Shown here: piece by piece, positions 14,716 to 23,861 of the stretch | Position numbering within the stretch: the stretch's first letter is position 1 | Layout of the letters: every line of letters starts with the position of its first letter | NCBI GenBank assembly: GCA_035373905.1 | Contig: DAOSOK010000027.1 | Location: 1-64,000 of the forward strand | Reading direction: 5' to 3' | DNA: 64,000 nucleotides | Source of the DNA: Candidatus Ozemobacteraceae bacterium | GTDB lineage: Bacteria; Muiribacteriota; Ozemobacteria; Ozemobacterales; Ozemobacteraceae | Notes under the pieces: model-generated | What the model saw: only the letters and a program-made list of their open reading frames with translations | What the model was told of the DNA's origin: nothing | Databases searched by the model: none | Made by a program: the position numbers and the translations under genes

Positions 14716-16557
14716 ATGAACGTGTCGAGGATCTTCAGACCCGCCCTCGTTGCCCTGCTTGCGCTCATGCCGTTGTCCGTCCACGCCGCCCTGGAGGAGG
14801 TCGTCAACTACGAGGCACTCGAGTATTCGCCCGCCAACGTCGAGGTGTTCATACGTCATCTCGAAGCCGAGCGGGCGAACCTGCTGAAGGAACTTCAGGC
14901 AAAATACGCGGAAAAGTCAGAGAAGATCGCCCAGAACGCCGATCTCGGGGCTTTCGACAAGATGCTCTCGGATGCCAGAGGCCTTGCAGGCTCGAAAAGT
15001 GACGTCGGAGCGGCCACCGCCTTCACCCGCCTTCAGCGCGTTCACTACAGTGTCCTCGCGAACCTCGACCTCGGCGAGGTCGAGCCCAAGCTCAAGCGCA
15101 AGATCCGTTTCACCACGAGCATGCTTGGCGGCCCTCTCATTCTGAACGTTCCGCAATGCTACGGCCCCGAAGACCGGATCGGGGAACGGAATGCGAAGGA
15201 AGAGGCTGCACACCTTTTCAAACCAGGCGGCAAGGCGCCGGTTTCCCTCGAAGAACTCGCGCGGATGACCCCGGTCGAGATCTCGCGGCTCGAGCCTGGC
15301 ACCGATCATCCGGCCATCAGTCCTGTCGTGCCCGGCGATCATTACAAGGCGTTTCTCGCCGAGATGGTCGCGATGATACGGAAACAGAGCCCCAAGCTGG
15401 CCCGGTTCGATCCGTCGTATGCCCGCCGCGTGCTGTTCTTCGACGATGTCGACAAGGATGCCACCTCCCCGAAAATCGGCACTAAAGACCGGTTCGGCCT
15501 GAAGTGGAAACTCAAGTGGGGCGACGAGGTCCATACCGACGTCGCCATGACCCGTCTGTACATAGACCTTGGCGGCACGTGCAGCGATCTGAAATTTTAT
15601 TCCGGTCCGGGAGAGTCGATCCTCATTCTCGATCCACCGTCGAAAGCAAGCCCTGACGCCGTTCACGCATTTCACGAACTGTCTTCGAAACTGCTCGCAT
15701 CCCGATTCCAGTTCCATGCCGACCGGTATCTCCTGGCCGCGCCGGTTCTGAAAGACAAGCAGGGCCGCGTTCTCGGAACCGGCGTCGTCGACCAGGCGAT
15801 GGCCGATCGCGAATCCCTCGATCCGAAATATATCGGTGCCTATTTCGTCACGTTCAAGGAATGCCAGCTGTCTCTCTACAACCCGGCGATCAGGCGGCTC
15901 GGCGGTTCGCCCCTCTCGCGGCTCGGCGCCGTCGAGGACCGTGTCGCGCGCGGCTCGCTGATTTTCAACTGCTGGATCAAGCACAAGGACATGAAGGACG
16001 ACAACTCCCGCGTCGCCTACCTGTTCAATCCCAGCACCGGCGAGTTCGACAGGCACGTCGAGTATCAGAGCGACCTCGGAAACGTCCTAGGCAGCTGGAA
16101 ATCGGCGGGGGAACTCAACTCGTTCCAGACCTCCTTCGTCACCTGGCAGGCCACGACGATCAACTTCGAAATGCACCCGCTCTACATTCCCCGCTCCTGG
16201 ACCGCCTGCACCTGGGCCGATGCGCGCTGGATGGCCCTCCGGATCGCCCGGCTCTCCCGTGCCGATTATGAGCGCATCTTCGCCGAGTGCGGCTGGCCGG
16301 TCTTCTGCCAGAAAGCCGCCATCGAGCGTCTCATCGCGCGACGCAACGAGCTGATTCACCCCTTCCGCCTCGATCTCGACGGGATCGAACCGCTTCCGTG
16401 CGATCCGTCGTTCGATTTCGAAGCGACCACGAAGAGCGGGAAGGATTTCCCGGTGAAAAGCGGAAAAATCAGGAAGGATTCGGCCCTCGTCAGAGAACTC
16501 GAGGCCACCGTCCACCCCGAAGGCCTCGCCGACGTTCTTTCCAGAAAGAACGACTGA
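14716..16557 (+). CDS. Exported protein of unknown function
   Basis: 613 residues. A Sec signal peptide is clear (MNVSRIFRPALVALLALM, cleavage probably after VHAA near residue 25). It is followed by a short charged coiled-coil-prone stretch (ANVEVFIRHLEAERANLLKE) and then a long globular region with no motif I recognise. A WKLKWGDEVHTDVAMTRLYI segment and several Cys (CYGPED, GTCSDLKF, FKECQLSL, FNCWIK) might form disulfides outside the cytoplasm. GGGAGG lies 5 nt before the ATG. It ends 48 bp before the dehydrogenase gene, so the two may share a transcript. No function is proposed. Confidence 0.75.
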   Translation: MNVSRIFRPALVALLALMPLSVHAALEEVVNYEALEYSPANVEVFIRHLEAERANLLKELQAKYAEKSEKIAQNADLGAFDKMLSDARGLAGSKSDVGAATAFTRLQRVHYSVLANLDLGEVEPKLKRKIRFTTSMLGGPLILNVPQCYGPEDRIGERNAKEEAAHLFKPGGKAPVSLEELARMTPVEISRLEPGTDHPAISPVVPGDHYKAFLAEMVAMIRKQSPKLARFDPSYARRVLFFDDVDKDATSPKIGTKDRFGLKWKLKWGDEVHTDVAMTRLYIDLGGTCSDLKFYSGPGESILILDPPSKASPDAVHAFHELSSKLLASRFQFHADRYLLAAPVLKDKQGRVLGTGVVDQAMADRESLDPKYIGAYFVTFKECQLSLYNPAIRRLGGSPLSRLGAVEDRVARGSLIFNCWIKHKDMKDDNSRVAYLFNPSTGEFDRHVEYQSDLGNVLGSWKSAGELNSFQTSFVTWQATTINFEMHPLYIPRSWTACTWADARWMALRIARLSRADYERIFAECGWPVFCQKAAIERLIARRNELIHPFRLDLDGIEPLPCDPSFDFEATTKSGKDFPVKSGKIRKDSALVRELEATVHPEGLADVLSRKND

Positions 16558-16605
16558 CGCCGGCAACTTATATCATATACTATTATATCTCACCCGGAGG
16601 CTCAG

Positions 16606-17562
16606 ATGAGAGCTTTGCTGATAGACAAAGACCGAATACACCTCGTCGGCGACCGGCAGGAACCACAACGTCCCGAGGGCTGGGCGCTGATCAAGCCTCG
16701 CCTTGTCGGCATCTGCGGCACCGATCTCGAGTTGCTCCGCGGATACAGGCAGTTTTCGGGAGTCCCCGGCCACGAGTTCGTCGGGGAAGTCGTCGAGGCT
16801 GATTCCCCGCTGCTGCTAGGCAAGCGGGTCGTCGGCGAGATCAACATCGGCTGCACGACCTGCCAGCGCTGCCGGTCGGGAATGACGAAGCATTGCGGCA
16901 GGCGCCGGGTGCTCGGTATCGACGGCATCGACGGGTGTTTCGCCGACCGGTTCGTCCTGCCCGTGGAGAACCTTCACACCATCCCCGACTCGGTGACCGA
17001 CGAACAGGCAGTGTTCACCGAGCCACTCGCCGCGGCCTTCGAGATCGCGGAGCAGGTCCATATCCTGTCGGGCATGCGCATCGTCGTTCTGGGTGCGGGG
17101 AAAATGGGCACCCTGTGTGCCTGGGTCCTCGCCAAGACCGCCGGGTTGGCCGCTCTCGTCGGGCATCACCCCGAAGTGTTCCAGAAAATCCGGTATCCGG
17201 GGGTGGAAACCGCCGTTCCCGAAAGCGACCTCGCCGATGCCGACCTCGTCGTCGAGGCGACAGGCTCGGCCACGGGGCTGGAAGCGGCCCTCCGCCTCGT
17301 GCGACCGCGCGGGACGATCGTGATGAAATCGACGATCGCCGGCCGGCACGAAATCAGCCTGACGCCGCTGGTCACCAAGGAGATCACCGTCGTCGGTTCG
17401 CGGTGCGGCCCGTTCCGGCGGGCTCTCAACGCCCTCGCCACGGGCACGTATCCCGTCGAGAACCTCATCGAGGGCCGGTATCCGATCGAACGCGCGGAAG
17501 AGGCCTTCAAGCACGCAGCAACGCGCGGGGTGATGAAGGTTCTCCTCACTTTTCCGGAATAA
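16606..17562 (+). CDS. Zinc-dependent medium-chain alcohol dehydrogenase family protein
   Basis: 318 residues, MDR fold. The catalytic-zinc cysteine lies in GICGTDLELLRG and the His-Glu pair in GVPGHEFVGEVV; the structural-zinc loop has four cysteines in CTTCQRCRSGMTKHC. The Rossmann motif is VVLGAGKMGTLCAW. The protein is somewhat shorter than typical 340-350-residue members, mainly in the cofactor-binding half. It should oxidise an alcohol or polyol with NAD(P); the substrate cannot be read from sequence. GGAGG 6 nt before the ATG decides the start. The AT-rich stretch 16567-16590 just upstream could hold a promoter. Confidence 0.88.
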   Translation: MRALLIDKDRIHLVGDRQEPQRPEGWALIKPRLVGICGTDLELLRGYRQFSGVPGHEFVGEVVEADSPLLLGKRVVGEINIGCTTCQRCRSGMTKHCGRRRVLGIDGIDGCFADRFVLPVENLHTIPDSVTDEQAVFTEPLAAAFEIAEQVHILSGMRIVVLGAGKMGTLCAWVLAKTAGLAALVGHHPEVFQKIRYPGVETAVPESDLADADLVVEATGSATGLEAALRLVRPRGTIVMKSTIAGRHEISLTPLVTKEITVVGSRCGPFRRALNALATGTYPVENLIEGRYPIERAEEAFKHAATRGVMKVLLTFPE

Positions 17563-17615
17563 GCCAGCCATTATATTTTGAATTATTTATAATGGAAGCG
17601 TCCAGTTCCATCGAG

Positions 17616-17690
17616 GTTTGTCGAAGCCTGTCTTGAGTTTGCCGAAAGGCGCGGAAGCCTCTCGCACATCGACAGGCCCGGCACGAACGG
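17616..17690. repeat. REP-like intergenic repeat, copy 2 (degenerate)
   Basis: Holds TTTGTCGAAGCCTGTCTTGA, then GAGTTTGCCGAAAGGC and ACATCGACAGGC, followed by GGCACGAACGG. These are the same building blocks (GAGTTTGTCGA and its complement, flanked by CACGAACG) as the other copies. It fills the gap between the convergent MDR and GNAT genes and might act as a transcription end for either. Confidence 0.5.
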
Positions 17691-17710
17691 AAACGCGAAA
17701 CCGGCTTTCG

Positions 17711-18154
17711 TTATACAGGGCTCAATAACATGCGGTAATGCGGCCCCACGGTGGGAATCTCAAACCTGTCGGATACTTTTTTCCACCCCAGCTTCTCGTA
17801 GAAGCCGGCGGCCCCCTCGCGTGCGTTGCACCACCAGGGCCGCCGGGGACCAACGGCATCGAGGATCCGCTTTCCCTCTTCGAGGAGGATTCTGCCGATC
17901 CCTCCTCCCTGGTATGACGCATCGACGGCCATGCCGCGCAACTGCCATGCGGGTGAGCCTTCATACGTCGAGTCGAGGAAGGTCACGCAACCGACGATTG
18001 CGCCGTCGATCAGCGCCCCGAGGTGTACCGTCGTCGGGTTCTCGTCGCCGTCGAATCGCGCCGAAAGGCCGGGCATGCCTGCCCGGAGGATTTTCTGTCG
18101 AAGCGGCAGAATTCTTTCGACCGGCACTCTGATGACGTCAGGCTTTGGTTGCAT
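17711..18154 (-). CDS. GNAT-family N-acetyltransferase
   Basis: 147 residues with the GNAT core: beta-strand LRGMAVDASYQGGGIGRILLE (motif A, acetyl-CoA pyrophosphate loop Q-G-G-G-I-G) at about residues 72-92 and a C-terminal NAREGAAGFYEKLGWKKV (motif B) at about 110-127. These are hallmarks of small-molecule or amino-terminal acetyltransferases. The acceptor is unknown. It is monocistronic, convergent with the MDR gene, with 400 bp of gene-free DNA upstream. Confidence 0.85.
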   Translation of the reverse strand: MQPKPDVIRVPVERILPLRQKILRAGMPGLSARFDGDENPTTVHLGALIDGAIVGCVTFLDSTYEGSPAWQLRGMAVDASYQGGGIGRILLEEGKRILDAVGPRRPWWCNAREGAAGFYEKLGWKKVSDRFEIPTVGPHYRMLLSPV

Positions 18155-18559
18155 GTCACGATTCTATCATGTCCTGCAAAACCGTCAGGAGGAGAAGCGT
18201 TCTTCCGAGCCTGCGATTTTGTCATACATGGTGGGAGCTACCCTTTTCTCCTTCTTTCCCAGGGGCGAGAGGAAGAACTAACCGGTCACAAGGGGCAACA
18301 CGAGATCGCCGATCGCCGATTCCAACCTGCTGCCGTCACGCCCGATGTCGCCCCTTACCGGCAGACCGAGGTATCCGCTCATCTTCAGACGCGTGGGAAT
18401 GCGCCATGAGACATGAAATCCTTCGATGTTCCTTGATCCAGCGGCAGTGAATACCCTTGGATTCGTCCTGTCGCCCGATGACGGTGCGAGAGATTTTGTG
18501 GTAGTCTTCGCGCGAGTCGTTTCCAGAGGATCGGCATATCTGCGGCAACGGAGGATGTG
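18155..18559. other. Gene-free interval between divergent GNAT and BtpA-like genes
   Basis: About 400 bp with no frame showing family-like sequence or a start with a good ribosome site. GGAGG at 18550-18554 belongs to the next gene. No terminator-grade hairpin and no repeat copy was seen; promoters for both flanking genes must lie here but are not recognisable by eye. Confidence 0.5.
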
Positions 18560-19387
18560 ATGAACGAGTCACGTTTCGGCTTTCCCTGTGCGGCCCCGGC
18601 GCCGCTCCTTCTCGGCATGGTCCATGTTCATGCCCTTCCAGGCACTCCGTTCAGCCGCTATGGTCTGAAGGAAATCGCCGACATCGCCGTTGCCGAAGCC
18701 CTGGCCTACCAGAAAGCGGGATTCGGCGGCATCATGCTCGAGAACATGCACGACAGGCCATATCTGAAAGGGCATGTCGGGCCCGAGATCACTGCGGCGA
18801 TGACCGCCGTCGCGCTCCGCGTGCGCGACGCGGTCGGCCCCGCGTATCCCGTCGGGATCCAGATCCTGGCGGGGGCAAACATGGAAGCGCTTTCCGTCGC
18901 GCTGGCGGCCGATCTCCAGTTCATCCGGGCCGAAGGCTTCGTTTTCGCCCACGTCGCGGACGAAGGCTGGATCGAGGCCTGCGCCGCCGAACTCCTGCGC
19001 GAGCGCAAGCGGCTCGGCGCGACGCACATCAAAATATGGACCGATATTCAGAAGAAACATTCGGCGCACGCCGTCACGGCCGATCTGAATCTCACGGAAT
19101 GGGCGCACGGCGCAGAGTTTTTCGGCGTCGACGGCGTGATCGTGACCGGCCTCAGCACCGGTCATGCCGCCGTGCCGGCGCATCTCGCCGAGGTGAAGAA
19201 AGCCACGAAACTCCCGGTTGCGATCGGCTCGGGCATCACCCCCGAAAACGCCGCCGCGTATGCCGAGGCCGACGCCTGGATCATCGGCTCGAGCACGAAG
19301 CAGGGCGGCTACTGGGAGAACCCGCTCGACGAGTCGGCGCTCGCACGCCTCGCCGAGGCGCATCGGAAGGTTTCCCGAGTCGCCTGA
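18560..19387 (+). CDS. BtpA/SgcQ family TIM-barrel protein
   Basis: 275 residues. LLGMVHVHALPGTPF at the N-terminus, GFGGIMLENMHDRPY around residue 55, IQILAGANMEALSVA and the C-terminal IGSGITPENAAAYAEADAWIIGSSTK are the characteristic strands of the BtpA (photosystem I biogenesis)/SgcQ family. The last motif resembles a phosphate-binding barrel end. Biochemical activity in non-photosynthetic bacteria is unknown; SgcQ sits in sugar-utilisation clusters. The ATG at 18560 follows GGAGG by 5 nt; an immediately preceding GTG (18557) is possible but too close. Confidence 0.87.
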   Translation: MNESRFGFPCAAPAPLLLGMVHVHALPGTPFSRYGLKEIADIAVAEALAYQKAGFGGIMLENMHDRPYLKGHVGPEITAAMTAVALRVRDAVGPAYPVGIQILAGANMEALSVALAADLQFIRAEGFVFAHVADEGWIEACAAELLRERKRLGATHIKIWTDIQKKHSAHAVTADLNLTEWAHGAEFFGVDGVIVTGLSTGHAAVPAHLAEVKKATKLPVAIGSGITPENAAAYAEADAWIIGSSTKQGGYWENPLDESALARLAEAHRKVSRVA

Positions 19388-19430
19388 ACTCGCATGTGAG
19401 GCGGGATACCAAAAGCCGATTTCGAGTTTC

Positions 19431-19493
19431 CGTTCGTGCCGAGTCCGTCGAGTATCGAGGACTCCCCCCTTCGACAAGCGCAAGGTGAACGGG
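19431..19493. repeat. REP-like intergenic repeat, copy 3
   Basis: CGTTCGTGCCGAGTCCGTCG is followed after a short spacer by CCCTTCGACAAGCGCAAGG and GTGAACGGGCG. The second half is close to the consensus CCTTCGACAAGCTCAGG-GCGAACG. It lies between the BtpA-like gene and the peroxiredoxin promoter. Confidence 0.6.
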
Positions 19494-19559
19494 CGCTTCA
19501 CGCTGCAGATTTCAATATTACCACATATATAATAATACTATACCGAACAACATATTGAT

Positions 19560-19589
19560 TTGACACCACACGCACCATTCTCGTATCCT
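19560..19589 (+). promoter_or_regulatory. Sigma-70-type promoter of the peroxiredoxin gene
   Basis: TTGACA (19560-19565), 18-nt spacer, TATCCT (19584-19589). It lies 58 bp before the chosen ATG in an AT-rich gap. Confidence 0.55.
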
Positions 19590-19647
19590 GATCGCTATGA
19601 CGCGAAAGCTGCAAAAGCTTCGTGAAAATATCGAGGAGGATATTCCG

Positions 19648-20415
19648 ATGAGAAAACTGCTGTCCGTATTTGTTCTCGTTGTTCTGTCGTTTCACGCCGC
19701 GTTTCCCGCCCTTGCTCAAGAGACGACCCTGCCGCTGATCAACGATCCCGCGCCCGAGTTCACGGCGGAGACGACGCAGGGAACGATCCACTTCCCGCAG
19801 GATTACAAGGGCAAATGGGTCATCCTTTTCAGCCACCCGGCCGACTTCACGCCTGTCTGCACTACCGAGTTCATGACCTTCGCCCGCATGCAGAGCCAGT
19901 TCAAAGCCCTCAACTGCGAGCTGATCGGCCTTTCGATCGACAGCCTTTACAGCCATATCGCCTGGCTGCGGACGATCAAGGAGAAAATCCAGTACCGCAA
20001 CATGCGGAACATGGAGGTCACGTTCCCCCTCATTGCCGACATCAAGATGAATATCGCGAAGAAATACGGCATGCTCCACCCCAACGCAGCCGACACGAAG
20101 GCCGTCCGGGCCGTCTTCTTCGTCGATCCGAACGGAAAGATCCGTGCAATGATATACTATCCGCTCTCGAACGGCCGCAATTTTCAGGAGCTCAAGCGGC
20201 TTCTGATCGCCATGCAGACGTCCGACACCCACAACGTCGCCACTCCCGCCGACTGGCAACCCGGCGATGACGTGATCGTGCCGCCCCCCGGATCGTGCGG
20301 TTCCGCCAAGGAGCGCGTCAGCAACGCCGGTGACGGGTATCACTGCTACGACTGGTTCTTCTGCACCAAGCGGCTACCCAAGAGCCAGCTCAAACTGAAC
20401 AAATCGGAAGAATAA
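19648..20415 (+). CDS. Exported peroxiredoxin with archaeal-type C-terminal cysteine pair
   Basis: 255 residues. The start at 19648 follows GAGGAGG by 8 nt and gives a clean Sec signal peptide (hydrophobic core LLSVFVLVVLSFHAAF, cleavage near ALAQ, residue 24). The mature protein has the AhpC/TSA fold with peroxidatic Cys71 in PADFTPVCTTEF. The C-terminus adds YHCYDWFFCTK, a C-x5-C pair placed like the resolving cysteines of the Aeropyrum-type Prx6-group enzymes. It would reduce peroxides outside the cytoplasm, presumably with a thiol partner not seen here. Export is unusual for this group. A downstream hairpin suggests a single-gene transcript. Confidence 0.88.
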   Translation: MRKLLSVFVLVVLSFHAAFPALAQETTLPLINDPAPEFTAETTQGTIHFPQDYKGKWVILFSHPADFTPVCTTEFMTFARMQSQFKALNCELIGLSIDSLYSHIAWLRTIKEKIQYRNMRNMEVTFPLIADIKMNIAKKYGMLHPNAADTKAVRAVFFVDPNGKIRAMIYYPLSNGRNFQELKRLLIAMQTSDTHNVATPADWQPGDDVIVPPPGSCGSAKERVSNAGDGYHCYDWFFCTKRLPKSQLKLNKSEE

Positions 20416-20443
20416 TCTCCGGTTTAGACCACTGACACACGCG

Positions 20444-20475
20444 TTTTCCGGTCGGGCGAAGGCCCGGCCGGAAAA
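20444..20475 (+). terminator. Probable terminator after the peroxiredoxin gene
   Basis: Arms TTTTCCGGTCGGGC (20444-20457) and GCCCGGCCGGAAAA (20462-20475) pair with one G-U wobble around a GAAG tetraloop. A T-run (CCTTTTTTT) follows only 20 nt later, so efficiency is uncertain. Confidence 0.5.
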
Positions 20476-20568
20476 ACTCGCGTTCGCTCAGCCTTTTTTT
20501 GAGTCCGCCGCTCTTTCGCATGCCCGGGAGTTTTGTATATGAATCATTCCATATTCACGGAGGTCGAG

Positions 20569-22129
20569 ATGCACGCCCGGAAATCACGTTCCCTGTTTCG
20601 CGTTGCCGTCCTGACATGGCTGCTCGCGTCAGGTTTCACCCTGCCGCTGTAAGCCGCCGGCGCCATCAAGGACGGCGAGTCGGCAAGTCATGGTGACGAT
20701 GCCGCCACGCATGTTCCGATCGAGATCTACGAAGGCCCGGGCTTCAAGATAATCCAGTTCAACCTGGCGGTTCTCTCGCACTTTTCGCATCTGCTCGTCA
20801 GCGGGAACGAAGCACTTCTCGTCGATCCGGGCCGCGACATCGCGGCATACGAAAAAGCCGTTTCCAATGCCGGCGGCGCGGTAAAGGGCGTCTTTCTGAC
20901 GCATTCGCACGCGGATTTCGTTGCCAGCCACATGGAGGAGCCGAAAGCGTTCAACTGCCCCCTCTACGCGAGCCGGAAAGGCGGAGCGGCGTATCCGCAC
21001 GAACCGCTGGACGACGCGTCGGCCCTGACCGTCGGCACGGCGAAGCTCCGGTTTCTCGAGACGCCGGGCCACACCCTCGACGGGATCTTCGGCGTCGGGG
21101 CGGCTCGGCGCCTTGCTTTTTCTCATCGGCTCCATTCTCGGAAGCATCCTGTTCAACGAGCTGTTCGAGCACGTCAGGCCCTTATACACCCTTGGCCTGA
21201 GCGGCACCGTGCATATCTTCGACACGCTCGGCATCACGAAGGGGGCGTTCGCCCTGCTGTTCACCGCAACCGGCGTCGCCGCCTTCTGGCTCTCGGAGTT
21301 GATCGAAGCCCGCATCGCTGCGAAGCGAGCCCGTTTCCGAGGCCGATCGTCTGCGCATCCTGGCATGGCGCCGCCATTTCCTCGGGAAGCCGTCTGCACC
21401 TTCTTCCGCCGCCGTCTCCCAACCGGATTCCACCGCGGAAACGAAGCCGGGGCTGATCTCGACGGAACAGCTCGCCCAGCGTTTTTCCGCAGGCGATCTT
21501 TGGGTCATCGACACGCGGCCCCAGCCGGAATACAACACGTCGCATATTCCGGGCTCGGTATCGCTCAACCCGGAAAGCCTCCGCGGCGTCAGGGGCGGCG
21601 TTCCGTCAATTCTGCTTCCGGCCGACCTGTGGCGCGCCAGTTCGGCGCGATGGGCATCGTTCCAGAAACGCATGTCGTCATCGTTCACGGAGACAAACTC
21701 CACGATGAGACTCTCGTGGCGATCGCCCTCGAGCGGCTTGGCCACACGCGATACTCGATCCTGGACGGGGGTTGGGCACGTTGGAAAGCGGAAAACCGTC
21801 CAGCCGACTTCTACACGAGAGCCAGGTCGGACGAAGCCCGTGCCGGCCACATTCCCGGCGCACGCAACAGGCCGTTCTCCTCAGATCTCGCCTCCGGAAC
21901 GGTCGGAGTGAGCCTCAAACCACTGACCGATCTCGCGGAAGCGTATGAAAAGCTTGTCGGCGACAGGCACGCCCGCCTCATCGTTCATTGCCGAACGGGC
22001 CACCAGGCAAGTCAGACCTGGTTCGTCCTTCGCCGGCTGCTCGGTTACGAGAATGTCGCCTGGTATGACGGCGGCTGGACCGAATGGGCCGCCAGAACCG
22101 AGTTTCCCATCGAAACGGGCGTGAAATAA
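20569..22129 (+). pseudogene. Decayed metallo-beta-lactamase / YeeE-like / rhodanese gene
   Basis: ATG at 20569 has GGAGG 5 nt upstream and opens a signal peptide that hits TAA at 20650-20652. Beyond it, the same frame reads a metallo-beta-lactamase-fold start (ALLVDPGRDIAAYEKAV, VFLTHSHADFVASHMEE, FLETPGHTLDGIFGVG). Near 21100 the coding frame shifts to RLGALLFLIGSILGSILFNE and FDTLGITKGAFALLF, a YeeE/YedE (sulfur transport)-like membrane segment. Near 21330 it shifts again to a rhodanese domain (WVIDTRPQPEYNTSHIPGSV). Near 21635 it shifts back to LGHTRYSILDGGWARWKAEN and a second rhodanese domain with intact Cys loop VHCRTGHQAS, ending at 22129. One nonsense codon and three frameshifts make a functional product unlikely. 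A deletion probably joined two neighbouring sulfur-metabolism genes. The intact 3' open frame could still be expressed alone. Confidence 0.82.
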
Positions 22130-22248
22130 CCTCGAGTCGTTTTGCAAGGCGGCCAGTCGAAAGATTTGGCCGCCGTCTTGTCTTCGGCCTGCATGAATCG
22201 CTATCATGTCGGCATCTGTTCAGACCATTTTCCGAAGGATTCCCCAAC

Positions 22249-23703
22249 ATGATTCGATCTCTGAAACGATTGGCTGCACTTTTTCTCCTCTCCTTTTCGA
22301 CCCAAGCGGTCGGCGCCGAGCAGCTGCTGCTTCTGCACACGAACGACTGGCACGGCTCGATACGGCCGACATCGGCCCTCTGGATGACAAAGGAGAATCC
22401 CCCGATGCTTGGCGGGCCCCAGGCACTTGTCGGCGCTTTTCAGCAGTACAAGCTCAGGGCGGTCAGGCAGGGAATCCGCTGGCTCCAGCTCGACTCCGGC
22501 GACCGATTCCAGGGAACGATGGAGGCAAACTTTTCGCGCGGCCAGGCCATGACGGATCTATTCAACGCGCTCTCCTATACCGCGGCCACGATCGGCAACC
22601 ACGATTTAGATTACGGGCGGGAAGCGCTGAACGAGTCGGTACGGTCATCCCGCTTTCCGATCGTCTGCGCGAATCTGACCGGGCCTGGCGTTCCCTGGCG
22701 ACGATCTCTCGTAACTCGCATCGGCTCGCTGACGATCGGAATCACCGGCGTCATGACGTCCGAACTGCCGACGCTGACGTATCCCGAACACATCGCCGAC
22801 CTCGTTCTCGAGCCCCCGGCCTCGGCCGCACGCCGTGTCGCGGCCGAGCTTCGCGAGCGCGGCTGCGACCTCGTGATTCTTCTCAGTCACTGCGGCCACG
22901 ACACCGATCTCGAGATCGCTCGAGCGGTTCCCGACCTCGATGTGATCATCGGCGGGCATACCGATCACCAGCTTACCCAGCCCGTTCGCTCCGGCAAAAC
23001 ATTCATCATGCAGACCCGGGGCTACGGTTCTCACATGGGTGCCCTGACCCTGGCTTTCGATCCGGCAACCCGCACGATCGCCTCCTTCAGCTACGATTCG
23101 GTCCTCCTCGATCCGGCCTCGTGGCCGTCCGCCCCGGACATCGACTCCGTCGTCGCCTCCTGGAGCCGCATGGTGGAAGAGATCGCGGCTCGGCCGGTCG
23201 GCGTCAGCCCCCGCGAGTTTCTCCGAAAACGAGGCCCGGACGGGCTATACCACCTCGGAGAGCAGCTCTGCAAAGCCGTATCCGATGTTTCTGGCTGCCC
23301 GATCGTCGTTTTCCAGGCCGGGGGTCTGAGGGCCGATCTTCCAGCTGGAAATATTGTATTTAAAGATATATATCAGGTTCTTCCATTCAATCACCAGATT
23401 CTAATCGGGCGCATTTCCGGCAAAGACCTGCTCTCTCTCATCGCGAAGGGCACCGATCACAGGGATGCGGAACTCTGCATCCACGGGTTGCATATCGACC
23501 GGGTTGCCGGCAATCTCTCCGCGGTGTTCGAAGGAAAGTCCGTCGTTCCCGATGCCGAGTATCCGATCGCCCTCAACGATTTCCTCGCCAAGGGGGGCGA
23601 CGGATTCGACGAGTTCACCCGCGTCCGCGGCCTCCATCCTCGAGGTGGCATCATCCGCGATGCTCTTCTCGAGCGGATTCGCCAGGGCAACCTCGGGAAG
23701 TGA
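22249..23703 (+). CDS. Exported 5'-nucleotidase / 2',3'-cyclic phosphodiesterase family protein
   Basis: 484 residues. The ATG at 22249 (AAGGA 9 nt upstream) gives a signal peptide (LAALFLLSFSTQAVGA). The N-terminal metallophosphatase domain has its metal motifs: LLHTNDWHGS, QLDSGDRFQG, TIGNHDLDYG, ILLSHCGHD and IIGGHTDHQ. The C-terminal 5'-nucleotidase domain has VVFQAGGLRADLPAG, VLPFNHQILIGRISG and LAKGGDGFDEF, the substrate-binding region. It would dephosphorylate extracellular nucleotides outside the cytoplasm. Compare the degenerate relative at 46951, where these histidines are lost. It lies directly after the rhodanese pseudogene and before the ribosomal operon. Confidence 0.9.
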   Translation: MIRSLKRLAALFLLSFSTQAVGAEQLLLLHTNDWHGSIRPTSALWMTKENPPMLGGPQALVGAFQQYKLRAVRQGIRWLQLDSGDRFQGTMEANFSRGQAMTDLFNALSYTAATIGNHDLDYGREALNESVRSSRFPIVCANLTGPGVPWRRSLVTRIGSLTIGITGVMTSELPTLTYPEHIADLVLEPPASAARRVAAELRERGCDLVILLSHCGHDTDLEIARAVPDLDVIIGGHTDHQLTQPVRSGKTFIMQTRGYGSHMGALTLAFDPATRTIASFSYDSVLLDPASWPSAPDIDSVVASWSRMVEEIAARPVGVSPREFLRKRGPDGLYHLGEQLCKAVSDVSGCPIVVFQAGGLRADLPAGNIVFKDIYQVLPFNHQILIGRISGKDLLSLIAKGTDHRDAELCIHGLHIDRVAGNLSAVFEGKSVVPDAEYPIALNDFLAKGGDGFDEFTRVRGLHPRGGIIRDALLERIRQGNLGK

Positions 23704-23793
23704 GGCCCCGACACGAGATGCGCGAGCGACGGTTTTGTGATATTCTTTCTCGACGGATCCGCAATAATATTTGCGTTTCCGGCGGTGCTCGTG

Positions 23794-23822
23794 TTGACAC
23801 AGCGCTTGATCTATGCTAGGTT
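23794..23822 (+). promoter_or_regulatory. Sigma-70-type promoter of rplU-prp-rpmA
   Basis: TTGACA (23794-23799), 17-nt spacer, TAGGTT (23817-23822), 39 bp before the rplU ATG. A perfect -35 and conventional spacing; a growth-linked ribosomal promoter is expected here. Confidence 0.6.
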
Positions 23823-23861
23823 TATGGTCTCTCGGTTCATATTTCTAGGGGGTACAAACTC

